From: Lacipirellula parvula
GTDB taxonomy: Bacteria > Planctomycetota > Planctomycetia > Pirellulales > Lacipirellulaceae
Direction of reading: 5' to 3'
Length of the DNA: 64,000 bases
Assembly: GCF_009177095.1 (NCBI RefSeq)
Contig: NZ_AP021861.1
Span: forward strand, 5,500,501-5,564,500
The translations under genes and the position numbers were made by a program. Of the stretch, positions 1 to 8,069 are shown piece by piece. Under the pieces are notes generated by a model, which saw only the letters and a program-made list of their open reading frames with translations, searched no databases and had not been told where the DNA came from. Position 1 is the stretch's first letter, and every line of letters starts with the position of its first letter.

Positions 1-2150
1 AGTTGCGGGATGAGCGTCTGCTGCTCGACCATCAGGTCGGTGACCCCGGGAACGCCGGTGATCGCTTGCTTCATTTGGGCTGCGGTGCGACGGAGGACTG
101 TGAGATCGTCGCCGTAGAGTTTGATCGCCACCTGGGCCTGCACGCCGGAAAGCATGTGCGAAATCAGATGCTGGAGCGGCTGTTCGGCGGCGATGACTGT
201 GCCAGGGACGTCGGCGAGTTGATGGCGGATGTCGTCGAGAATCTGCTCGCGCGTGCGGCCTGAACCTGGATCAATCGTCACGATGATCTCCGAGACGTTG
301 ACGCCCATCGCATGTTCGTCGAGTTCGGCACGGCCAGTGCGGCGGGCGATCGTCACCACGCCGGGGACTTGCAGCAGCCGTTCGTCGACGATGGCGCCAA
401 TGCGGTTCGAGGCTTCGAGCGAGGTGCCGGGCTGCACGAGGACGTTGACCTGCACCGTCCCCTCGTCGAACGGCGGCAGGAAGTCGCGGCCCATTTGCGT
501 CACGGCGACGCCGCTGGCGCCGACGGCAACGAGGACGGCGATAAGAATCGGCCACGGATGCAGCACGCTGAAGCGGATGACGACGCCGCCGATCGACTTG
601 AGCCAACGGAGCAAGAGGCCGTCCTTTTCCTCGGCCATGAACTTGGCGTTCGGCAGCAGCCAGTACGACAGCACGGGCGTTACCGTGAGCGACACGACGA
701 GCGAGGCGATGATCGAGACGATGTAGGCGACGCCGAGCGGCACGAAGAGCCGCCCTTCCATGCCGCCGAGGGCGAACAGCGGGACGAACACGAGCACCAC
801 CAAGATCGTGCTGAAGACGATCGAGTTGCGAACTTCGCTGCTCGCCTCGTAGATCACCTGCAGTGCAGGCTTCTGGACGGCGGCATGGCGGTTCTCTCGC
901 AAACGGCGGAAGATGTTTTCGACGTCGACGATCGCGTCGTCGACCAGTTCGCCGACCGCGACGGCGAGGCCGCCAAGCGTCATCGTGTTGATCGACATGC
1001 CGAACCACTTGAAGACGAGGCCGGCGGAGACGATCGAGAGCGGGATCGCGGTGAGCGTGATAAACGTCGTGCGGAAGTTGAGTAGGAAGATGAACAGGAT
1101 GATGACGACGAGGATGCCGCCGTCACGCAGGGCTTCGATAACGTTGTGAATGCTGAGATCGATGAAGACCCGCTGCTGGTAGATGTTCGGATCGATGCGG
1201 ACGTCTTTCGGCAGCGAGCTTTGCAGATCGTTCACCGCACGGACGACGCGGTCGGTAAGGTCGCGGGTGTCGGCGCCAGGTTGCTTGGTGACGATCAGCA
1301 ACACCGCAGGCGAACCGTCGACGGCGGCTTCGCCCCGTTTGATTTGGTCGCCTTCGACGACCTTCGCGACCTGGCCGAGCAGGACGGGTCGCTCGCGGTC
1401 GGCCTTCACGACGACCGATTCAAGATCGGCGAGGCTCTCGACGCGGCCGATCGCGCGGACGAGGAGTTCGTTTTCGCCGACGTTGAGATAGCCGCCGGTG
1501 GCGTTGTTGTTCGACTTGGCGAGGGCCTCTTCGACGTTCTGCAGCGAGACGTCGTACTTCACCAGCGATTCAGGGTTCACGAGGACCTGGAACTGCAGCC
1601 GGCCGCCGCCCATCGTCACGATTTGCGCGACGCCGGGAATGGTGAGCAGCCGCTGACGGACGACCCAATCGGCGAGCGTGCGGACCTCGGTCGGCGACGT
1701 GGCGCCTGTTTCGCTCACCATGCCGATCATCATGATCTGGCCCATGATCGATGACACGGGGGCGAGTTGCGGGTGAACGCCGCTCGGCATGCGATCGGCG
1801 GCGAGCGCGATCTTCTCGGTGACGATTTGCCGCGCGAGGTAGATGTCGGTCCCCCATTTGAATTCGACGTAGATCACCGACAGGCCGACGTCGGAAGTGC
1901 TGCGGACCGCCTCGACGCCGGTGGCGCCGTTGAGGACCGACTCGAGCGGGAACGAGACAAGCGTTTCGACTTCTTCCGGCGCGAGGCCGTGGGCCTCGGT
2001 GATGATCGTCACGCGGGGACGATTGAGGTCGGGGAAGACGTCGATCGGCAGGTTGAAGAGCGCGTAACCGCCGTAAACGAGCGTGACGAGCGCGAGCGTG
2101 ATCGTCACGAAGCGGTACTGGAGCGAGAGGCGGATGATGGCGTTGAGCAT
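1..2150 (-). CDS. Heavy-metal efflux RND pump, CusA/CzcA type (3' end beyond the window)
   Basis: Inner-membrane proton-driven RND transporter that would export metal ions or other cations through a tripartite complex. About 716 of the usual 1,040 or so residues are visible; the C-terminus lies left of base 1. The translation starts MLNAIIRLSLQYRF, has the first transmembrane helix, then the conserved PIDVFPDLNRP stretch and a periplasmic porter domain. TM4 reads GELVDDAIVDVENIFRRL, with the Asp and Glu expected of the proton-relay helix of HME-type RND pumps. The start is ATG at 2150-2148; no good Shine-Dalgarno is visible. It is the last visible gene of a minus-strand set behind the adaptor at 2329-3753, separated by a hairpin repeat. 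Substrate is not determined; the His-rich partners suggest Cu, Zn, Co or Ni. Confidence 0.93.
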   Translation of the reverse strand, partial: MLNAIIRLSLQYRFVTITLALVTLVYGGYALFNLPIDVFPDLNRPRVTIITEAHGLAPEEVETLVSFPLESVLNGATGVEAVRSTSDVGLSVIYVEFKWGTDIYLARQIVTEKIALAADRMPSGVHPQLAPVSSIMGQIMMIGMVSETGATSPTEVRTLADWVVRQRLLTIPGVAQIVTMGGGRLQFQVLVNPESLVKYDVSLQNVEEALAKSNNNATGGYLNVGENELLVRAIGRVESLADLESVVVKADRERPVLLGQVAKVVEGDQIKRGEAAVDGSPAVLLIVTKQPGADTRDLTDRVVRAVNDLQSSLPKDVRIDPNIYQQRVFIDLSIHNVIEALRDGGILVVIILFIFLLNFRTTFITLTAIPLSIVSAGLVFKWFGMSINTMTLGGLAVAVGELVDDAIVDVENIFRRLRENRHAAVQKPALQVIYEASSEVRNSIVFSTILVVLVFVPLFALGGMEGRLFVPLGVAYIVSIIASLVVSLTVTPVLSYWLLPNAKFMAEEKDGLLLRWLKSIGGVVIRFSVLHPWPILIAVLVAVGASGVAVTQMGRDFLPPFDEGTVQVNVLVQPGTSLEASNRIGAIVDERLLQVPGVVTIARRTGRAELDEHAMGVNVSEIIVTIDPGSGRTREQILDDIRHQLADVPGTVIAAEQPLQHLISHMLSGVQAQVAIKLYGDDLTVLRRTAAQMKQAITGVPGVTDLMVEQQTLIPQ

Positions 2151-2211
2151 GGAACTCAGTCGCTGTTTAGCGCTCTACCCTTATTCTTCGTTTGAGAAAT
2201 CAATACTTTTC

Positions 2212-2304
2212 AACACAGAGGACACCGAGAGCACAGAGTCAATGCGAAACTGATTGCAATTAACGATCAGATGCTTTCTCTGTGTCCTCTGTGCTCTCTG
2301 TGTT
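2212..2304. repeat. Inverted repeat between efflux adaptor and pump genes
   Basis: Two arms of about 26 bases, CACAGAGGACACCGAGAGCA and its near-complement ending CTCTGTGCTCTCTGTG, face each other across about 40 bases of AT-richer DNA. The arms could form a long hairpin in the transcript between the adaptor stop and the pump start. It may attenuate or process the message, or be a mobile palindromic element. Confidence 0.8.
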
Positions 2305-2328
2305 AGATGTATTTCATTTCGAAATGAC

Positions 2329-3753
2329 TTAGTGGCTATGCCCCGCGTGGGCGTCGACGCCGCCGCCGGCTTTGTTTTTCAGGTCAAGGTTCATCTGGAA
2401 CGCCCCGCGGGCGGCGATGACGGCTTTCGGCTTGAGGGCGCCGTCGGCGGCGATGACCGCCGATTGCTGGTCGCGATATTCAACATGCACGGGGACGCGA
2501 TCAAAGTGCGAGCCGTTCTGCTGGAAGACGTACGCCTCGGCGCCTTCGCTGACGACCGCCTCGGCGGGGACGACAAGGCGGCTCTCCCACTGTTCGACGG
2601 GGACGCGAAGTTCGACGCGTTGGCCCGGCTTGAACTTCCACTGCATGAAGCGATGCTCGCCCTCCTTGCGATCGAGGGCGATTTCGTTCGGCAGTGTCAG
2701 GTAAAAATGGAACGCTCGCGAGTCGCGGTCGACCTGGTCGGAGAGGTAGAGAATCTTCAAGCCTTCGAGCATCGGCTCGCGACTGTCTCGTACAAGCAGG
2801 TCAGCGGAGACGGCGGCCCCGCGCGAGGCCGCGTCGCGGATTTGCGTCGCGTCTTCCTCGAACGCGGTCCCTTCGATGTAGAGTTTGCAATGATCGGCGA
2901 GCACGCAGAGCGTTGCTCCCGCTTCGACTTGCTGGCCACGCTCGACCGGCAAGCTTTGCACGTGCAGGAGTTGCTCGTCGCCACAGTCGCACTGCTCGTC
3001 GTGCGGCGGGGCTTTGATGGTGAGGGACTGCAACAGGAGTCGCGTCTTCACAATTTCGTCGACTTCCGCGTCGCTGAGGCCGTGGAGGAGGAGTGATTGC
3101 CGTTGGGCGCGGAGCAGCGCTTCGAGCTTCTGCCGCTCGTACTTCTGGTCGCGGAGGCGGCTACCAGGAATGACCCCTTCGGTGAGCGCTTCGAGCCGCT
3201 CAATTTCGCGATTGACGACGTCGAGTTCTTCGAGCGTCTTCAGGTACTCGCCCTGGGCGGAAACGAGTTCTTCGTGGGTGAGCCGGACGTCGAACAGCGG
3301 CTGGCCGACGGCGACGGTTTCGCCTTCGATGACGTGGACCTTCGTGACGACGCCGCCGAGCGGTGCCGACACGCGGTACTGCGTTTTGCCGGGGCGTTCG
3401 ACGATCATGCCGGGGAGTGAGATCTTGCGTTCGAAATCGCGGGCCGCGACGGTGAAGGGCTCGTAGCCGATGTTTTTGAGGGCTTGAGGGCTGAGTTCAA
3501 GCGAGTTGCCTTCGTCGTGGCCAGCGTGGTCATGCCCCTCGCCTTCGGCGTGATCATGGCCGTCGCCGGGGGCGTGGTCGTGATCGTCCTCGACTGGTTT
3601 GCCGCCGAGCGCCGCGGCGAAGTCGGCGGCGGTCGGTTCGCCGGACGAACCGTTGCGCGAAGCGATGAGCCATGCACCGCCCGCGAGGCCGACGACGATG
3701 GAGACGATGATGATCGTCCAGCCGATGAGGGTGGATGTTGTGCGAGCGGGCAT
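2329..3753 (-). CDS. RND efflux periplasmic adaptor (HlyD/CusB family) with His-rich segments
   Basis: Membrane-fusion protein that would link the RND pump to an outer-membrane channel and possibly hand over metal. The frame is open to 3834, but the start at 3753 (MPARTTSTLIGW) puts the single N-terminal membrane anchor (about residues 8-32) at the terminus. Residues 50-80 carry a DDHDHAPGDGHDHAEGEGHDH segment, here given only in part, and the C-terminus ends DAHAGHSH; both are likely metal-binding. The biotinyl-lipoyl-like half-motifs (PLGGVVTKVHVIEGETV and ERGQQVEAGATLCVLAD) flank a coiled-coil hairpin. A CDCGD element near residue 260 is an unusual extra thiol site. It lies upstream of the pump gene on the same strand and downstream of the small His-rich gene. 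Confidence 0.9.
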   Translation of the reverse strand: MPARTTSTLIGWTIIIVSIVVGLAGGAWLIASRNGSSGEPTAADFAAALGGKPVEDDHDHAPGDGHDHAEGEGHDHAGHDEGNSLELSPQALKNIGYEPFTVAARDFERKISLPGMIVERPGKTQYRVSAPLGGVVTKVHVIEGETVAVGQPLFDVRLTHEELVSAQGEYLKTLEELDVVNREIERLEALTEGVIPGSRLRDQKYERQKLEALLRAQRQSLLLHGLSDAEVDEIVKTRLLLQSLTIKAPPHDEQCDCGDEQLLHVQSLPVERGQQVEAGATLCVLADHCKLYIEGTAFEEDATQIRDAASRGAAVSADLLVRDSREPMLEGLKILYLSDQVDRDSRAFHFYLTLPNEIALDRKEGEHRFMQWKFKPGQRVELRVPVEQWESRLVVPAEAVVSEGAEAYVFQQNGSHFDRVPVHVEYRDQQSAVIAADGALKPKAVIAARGAFQMNLDLKNKAGGGVDAHAGHSH

Positions 3754-3812
3754 ATGCGTACCTGCGGCGAGGCTTGCGAAGGATAGCGGCGAAACGATGG
3801 GCGACGTTTGTA

Positions 3813-4010
3813 TTAGCCCCGGAAGGGGCGGCATCGTGTAGCCAGGGGCGCGAGCCCCTGGTTGGCGTCGCAGATTTCTGCGTTGAGCCCTGGAAGGGCG
3901 ACACGAGTCGTTGAATCAGTATCGCCCCTCCGGGGCTTTCGATTCTTAACCCGGCGGACACCAGGGGCTTGCGCCCCTGGCTACAACATGTCGCTCCTCC
4001 GGAGCTAAGA
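3813..4010. repeat. Cluster of GC-rich palindromes (CCAGGGGC...GCCCCTGG type)
   Basis: The 307-base gap between the adaptor start and the His-rich gene is filled with short palindromes: GCCCCGGAAGGGGC, then AGCCAGGGGCGCGAGCCCCT, then a copy near 3966-3990 (CCAGGGGCTTGCGCCCCTGG) and CGCTCCTCCGGAGC at the right edge. The outer parts are inverted copies of each other. No convincing gene is seen in this stretch. Confidence 0.75.
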
Positions 4011-4060
4011 ACAGCGGAGGCAACGCGTCGATCCAGGCGATCGAAGCGCAGCGGCATGCG

Positions 4061-4486
4061 TCAGATCACCAAGACTTGGTGACATAGATAGAGGGGCACG
4101 CCCTCGAGAATGTGGCTGCTGCGACGATCGCGATTGGCGAAGCGGCCTTCGGTCGCGAGCGACGCGTCGATCGCCGGCGCCGTGGCAAGCATGGCGCCGT
4201 TGAGCAGCGACAGACTGGCGGTTGCTTCGGCTTTCACGAACTGGCAAGCCCCTTCGCCGCAGCCGTCGTCGGAGTGACGATGCTCGGACTCGGTCGGCGC
4301 CGAGTCGTGATCATGGTCGTGACGATGCCCGTCATGCGAGTGGGCATGCCCGCCGCAAACGACGGGCAAGAACTGCGATTTGTTCGCCTCGGCTGGCACG
4401 GCGACGTGCTGATGGTGCCAGCAGCAGCCGATCGCTGCGTGGAGCAGCAACATGCAAGCGGCGAAGCTGGCGAGAATTCGGTTCAT
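4061..4486 (-). CDS. Small His-rich exported protein, first gene of the metal-efflux set
   Basis: A 141-residue protein starting MNRILASFAACMLLLHAAIG, a signal peptide with a Cys pair (GCCWHH) at its end that could be a lipobox or a metal site. Residues 45-75 are dense in His and Asp (GGHAHSHDGHRHDHDHD), followed by a CGEGAC motif. The frame is open for 66 codons upstream, but that leader is low quality and the signal peptide begins at 4486. No named family is recognised. Its composition and its position upstream of the adaptor and pump suggest a periplasmic metal-binding partner, chaperone or sensor. That role is inference. Confidence 0.7.
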   Translation of the reverse strand: MNRILASFAACMLLLHAAIGCCWHHQHVAVPAEANKSQFLPVVCGGHAHSHDGHRHDHDHDSAPTESEHRHSDDGCGEGACQFVKAEATASLSLLNGAMLATAPAIDASLATEGRFANRDRRSSHILEGVPLYLCHQVLVI

Positions 4487-4874
4487 CGCACGAAAGAAGC
4501 GGACGGTTGAGACTCTGTGGCTAACATCGGGCCGAGGGCGCCCAGCCCTCCAGCCTACCTTTTTCCTAACCGGCAAAGTCGGCCCAGTTTGGATTTTCTC
4601 CGCGGAATACGGCTCGCCGCGAGTTCGCACGGCCAAGCGTTCTGAAGGGCAAATCGCCCAGGCTACGGGAATTGTAGCCACCACGGGCCGGCAGGGTTAG
4701 TCGGGCCATTTTGACCCCGGAAGCTTGGCAAGCTCTGCGGGCTGCGAAGGCAAGTCTCAATCTTCCTTCCGCACCGGTTCGATCAATCAAACCGTATCCG
4801 TAGACCTTGAGACGACTGCTAGCGGCGGCGCCCGTGGCCGCTTCCTTTTCCGCCGAGTCAGGAATGCTCTGTTG
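4487..4874. promoter_or_regulatory. Divergent intergenic region between metal-efflux and cytochrome genes
   Basis: 388 bases separate the minus-strand His-rich gene from the plus-strand cytochrome and should hold promoters for both directions. I cannot pick convincing -35/-10 pairs. Short imperfect palindromes occur around 4530-4560 (GAGGGCGCCCAGCCCTC) and 4645-4685. ORFs crossing here are not supported by codon pattern or homology. Confidence 0.4.
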
Positions 4875-7796
4875 ATGCGGCCCACCGAATCGCCAACTCG
4901 TCGTCTCACGCCGCTGATCGCCCGGACGGTTTGCCTGTTCGTGGCGTGCGCGGCGTGCGGCATGTTGCTCGCACCGCAGAGTTCGCACGAACAGCGTGGC
5001 GCCGTTGGGACGCTGACGGCGGCCGACCATCGCGGGCCGTACGACGCCGCGAATGGCGTGCAGGCAGTCTCCGTCAATCAACCGACGCATTACGCTTCGA
5101 AGCTCAAGGAAGAAGTGCAGCAGATGCTCGCCCAAGGGGGCTGCCCCGGGTGGATCGCGCTGGCGAGCGAACCCGACATCGAGACGGCCGGGCAGCGGCA
5201 GTCGGATCTGATGCAGGACAATGCGATCGTGCCCGCGGCGAACGGCGAACCAGTGCCGCCGGTGGTGAAGTACCCGCGGCCAGTTCGCGTTGGCCAACTA
5301 AACGGTTCGCCGGTGATGCGGCTCGTGCAGTTGCCGCCGGTTGATGATGAGCTCATTAGCGAGCAGTATGATTTGCTGCATTCTTCGCCGGAGTTTCAAA
5401 AGCAAGCGCCGGCGGTGGAGGCTCCGGCGGCGGTAGAAACTGCGCCTGCGCAGCAGCCGGCGGTTGTGACGCCTCCGTCTGTTGCGCCTCAGCCGGAGGC
5501 GGGGACGCCCCGGCTCGCGCCCTCGGCGTCGCCGCCTGCTGCGGAAGCGCCGGCTGTTCAGGCGCCTGCGGCAACGCCAGCGCCACCAGCCGCCGCGCCA
5601 GCGCCGCCGGCGACTACAAAATTGCGGCCGGATGATGATCTGCTCAACGGCGTCGACGATTTGCTTGCGCCGGAACATTCGCCGGCGCCGCGAGCCAATG
5701 TGGCTCCGCAACCGGCTGTACCTCAGCCGACTGTGCCGCGCGCAACGCCGAATCCTGCGCAGGACATGCTGAACGACCGCGGCGACTTGCTTGGTCCCGA
5801 AGCGACGCCGCGCGTGGCGCCTCCTGTCATTGCACCAGCGCCAGTTGCATCACCAGCCGTGCCGCCGGTCGCGCCGAACGGCATCGTGCCGGGAGTTGGA
5901 CAACCGCCGACGACCACGCTGCCGTTGGCTACGCCGCCTGTTGCTGCACCGCCGGCTGGTGCAGCGCCGTCGCCGTTTGTGCCGCCGCCGGCGGGGATGC
6001 CGCCGATGCATGGCGGGGCCCATGGCGCTGCTCCCGGACCGCATGGCGGTCCGGCTACTGGGCAACCGAGCGCAGCGGCGGCTGGGGATGCGGCGAACGC
6101 TGCGGCGGGAGCGAAGACAGCAGACAAACGGCCGCCGGGTGAACAGTCGCGCTGCACGTTTGCGGCGGAATCGCTCTACCCCTCAGCGAAAACCTGCCGC
6201 GTCTGTCACGAAAAAATCTACGAAGAGTGGAGCGTCTCGAGCCACGCCTACGCGGCCGTGTCGCCGATGTTCCACCGCTTCGAGCAGAAGATCAACGACC
6301 TGACGCAAGGGACGATCGGCTACTTCTGCTACCGCTGCCACTCGCCGGCGGGAACGACGCTCGGCATCTCGCGCGCGGCGCCGATGTACGATTTGCCGCC
6401 GGTCGCTCGCGAAGGCGTCACGTGCATTGCCTGCCATCGCATTCGCGAATGGTACGGCAAGACGAACGGCGAACGCCGCATCGAGCCGGGCGACGTCTAC
6501 GCGCCGATGTATGGCCCCTTTGGCGGCGACGGTGTTGCGCAGGTGATCGACGAAAAAGAAAAATTCAAAGTCAAAACGTCGCCCGACGAAACGGGACCAG
6601 GCCAGCCGATGCACGCGGCGGCGTTCTCGTTCCCGCAGCTGTCCCACGCCTCGTTCTGCACGTCGTGCCATCAGGTGGCGGTGTACCCCGGCATCAAGCT
6701 AGAAGTGGTGTGGGAGCAATACCGCGCCTCGCCGGCCTGCAAGAAGGGCATCTCGTGCCAAGACTGCCACATGGGCCGCATTCCCGGCGTGCCAAGCGGA
6801 TACGAGTATGGCGCTGCGGCAGAGATCAACAAGAAGACAGTCAACACCGACCGCAAACATGCAAACCATGTCTTCTACGGCCCCGGCTACTCAATCGCGC
6901 ACCCCGGCGTGTTCCCGTTCAATCCGAAGGCTGATCGCTGGTCGATGAAAGACTGGCTGCAGTTCGATTGGCGGGCGGGCTGGGGCACCGACGCCTTTGA
7001 GGACGCCGTGGAAGATGGCGCCATCCGCGTCACCTTCCCCGAAGCGTGGAAGGAATCGGACGATCGCTACGACGCCCGCGACATCATCGATGAGAACCTC
7101 AAGAAGAAGCAGGTGAAGAACCAGCTGCGGGCGCAGGTGATGGAGAATGGATCGCACGTTGATGGGCCGTTCTTCACGAAACCGCGCGTGCGCGGGCAAG
7201 ACCTTGAGTTCAACTACATCGTCACCAACACGAACGACGGGCACAACTTGCCGACCGCGTCGCTTGGCGCCCAGCCGCAGCTGTGGGCCAACGTGGCGCT
7301 GATCAACCCGCGCGGCCAGCGCGTCTGGGAGAGCGGCTACCTCGATCGCTTCGGCGACTTGGCCGACATCCATTCGGAAGACGTCCGCCACAAACGGATT
7401 CCGTACGATTGGCAGTTGTTCAACCTGCAGACGATGTTCCTCATCACCGGCGCTAAGGGGACTGATCGCGAGTTCTTCCTGCCGGTAAACATCGACATCG
7501 ATCCCCTGCCCTTTATCCGCCCTGCTGCGCAGCCGATCTCGGTGCTCAACCATCCGCCGTTCATTCGGATGGAAGCGCGATCGCTCGCGCCGCTCGGGTC
7601 TCGGACCGTGCCATACAAGATCCCGGGCGAACTGCTGTGCGAACCGGGGCGATACCGGCTGAGCTTCCGGATGCGGAATCGGACGGAACCGATGTACTTC
7701 ATGCGGTTCTGCGATTCAACGGCCGAGATGCAACGCGCGATGATGGAGGGGACGCTTGATTTTCATACGTCGAGCGTGGAGTTCGATGTGGAGTGA
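4875..7796 (+). CDS. Five-haem c-type cytochrome with long Pro/Ala-rich N-terminal linker
   Basis: A 973-residue exported redox protein. Start ATG at 4875 gives a basic N-terminus and one hydrophobic segment (TVCLFVACAACGMLLA, about 16-35), a signal or anchor; the ORF is open further upstream without support. Residues 150-420 are low-complexity Pro/Ala/Gln, a flexible spacer. The conserved part has five CxxCH haem sites at about residues 441 (CRVCH), 485 (CYRCH), 517 (CIACH), 595 (CTSCH) and 628 (CQDCH), and the start of the domain resembles cytochrome c554. The last 300 residues carry no haem motif and look beta-rich. It is followed by an outer-membrane barrel gene, so it may be cell-surface or periplasmic. 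A palindrome is translated near residue 210. The exact electron partner is unknown. Confidence 0.85.
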   Translation: MRPTESPTRRLTPLIARTVCLFVACAACGMLLAPQSSHEQRGAVGTLTAADHRGPYDAANGVQAVSVNQPTHYASKLKEEVQQMLAQGGCPGWIALASEPDIETAGQRQSDLMQDNAIVPAANGEPVPPVVKYPRPVRVGQLNGSPVMRLVQLPPVDDELISEQYDLLHSSPEFQKQAPAVEAPAAVETAPAQQPAVVTPPSVAPQPEAGTPRLAPSASPPAAEAPAVQAPAATPAPPAAAPAPPATTKLRPDDDLLNGVDDLLAPEHSPAPRANVAPQPAVPQPTVPRATPNPAQDMLNDRGDLLGPEATPRVAPPVIAPAPVASPAVPPVAPNGIVPGVGQPPTTTLPLATPPVAAPPAGAAPSPFVPPPAGMPPMHGGAHGAAPGPHGGPATGQPSAAAAGDAANAAAGAKTADKRPPGEQSRCTFAAESLYPSAKTCRVCHEKIYEEWSVSSHAYAAVSPMFHRFEQKINDLTQGTIGYFCYRCHSPAGTTLGISRAAPMYDLPPVAREGVTCIACHRIREWYGKTNGERRIEPGDVYAPMYGPFGGDGVAQVIDEKEKFKVKTSPDETGPGQPMHAAAFSFPQLSHASFCTSCHQVAVYPGIKLEVVWEQYRASPACKKGISCQDCHMGRIPGVPSGYEYGAAAEINKKTVNTDRKHANHVFYGPGYSIAHPGVFPFNPKADRWSMKDWLQFDWRAGWGTDAFEDAVEDGAIRVTFPEAWKESDDRYDARDIIDENLKKKQVKNQLRAQVMENGSHVDGPFFTKPRVRGQDLEFNYIVTNTNDGHNLPTASLGAQPQLWANVALINPRGQRVWESGYLDRFGDLADIHSEDVRHKRIPYDWQLFNLQTMFLITGAKGTDREFFLPVNIDIDPLPFIRPAAQPISVLNHPPFIRMEARSLAPLGSRTVPYKIPGELLCEPGRYRLSFRMRNRTEPMYFMRFCDSTAEMQRAMMEGTLDFHTSSVEFDVE

Positions 7797-7843
7797 GTGA
7801 GGAAGCGAGTGCTTAAGTGAGTACGCGTTTAGGTGAGTAAGTA
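7797..7843. repeat. GTGAGTAAGT-type short tandem repeat
   Basis: Just after the cytochrome stop the sequence repeats degenerate units such as AGTGCTTAAGTGAGTACGCG and TTTAGGTGAGTAAGTAG. A related run occurs at 45262-45298, which makes it a dispersed repeat and not a local accident. Confidence 0.55.
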
Positions 7844-7852
7844 GATGGAGGG

Positions 7853-8013
7853 GTGCCACTGGCGTGTCGCCAGTGCTCTTCTTCGCCTGAAGGGCCATCT
7901 ATCCACCCTTGTAAGAGTTCGAAAATATAGCCCCAGGCCAGCCGAGCCCGGTTCATGATCGATCAGTCTTCGAACCTATCGAGCACTTCACACTGGCGAC
8001 ACGCCAGTGGCAC
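7853..8013. repeat. Palindrome family A, convergent pair (copy 1)
   Basis: GTGCCACTGGCGTGTCGCCA at 7853 and its reverse complement ending at 8013 bracket about 115 bases of non-coding DNA. Each arm is itself a palindrome (ACTGGCG-TGT-CGCCAGT). The pair lies between the cytochrome and barrel genes. Confidence 0.85.
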
Positions 8014-8069
8014 CCGTTGAGTGATCCCGCACCGACAGCCTGCAAGTAGTACGAAACGCGCCTGGCCGA

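Noticed and set aside
271-2195. Several ORFs of 60-257 residues on the plus strand and other frames at the left end
   Set aside because: They overlap the RND pump on the minus strand, which has clear family motifs over its whole length. They are shadows of its GC-rich codons.
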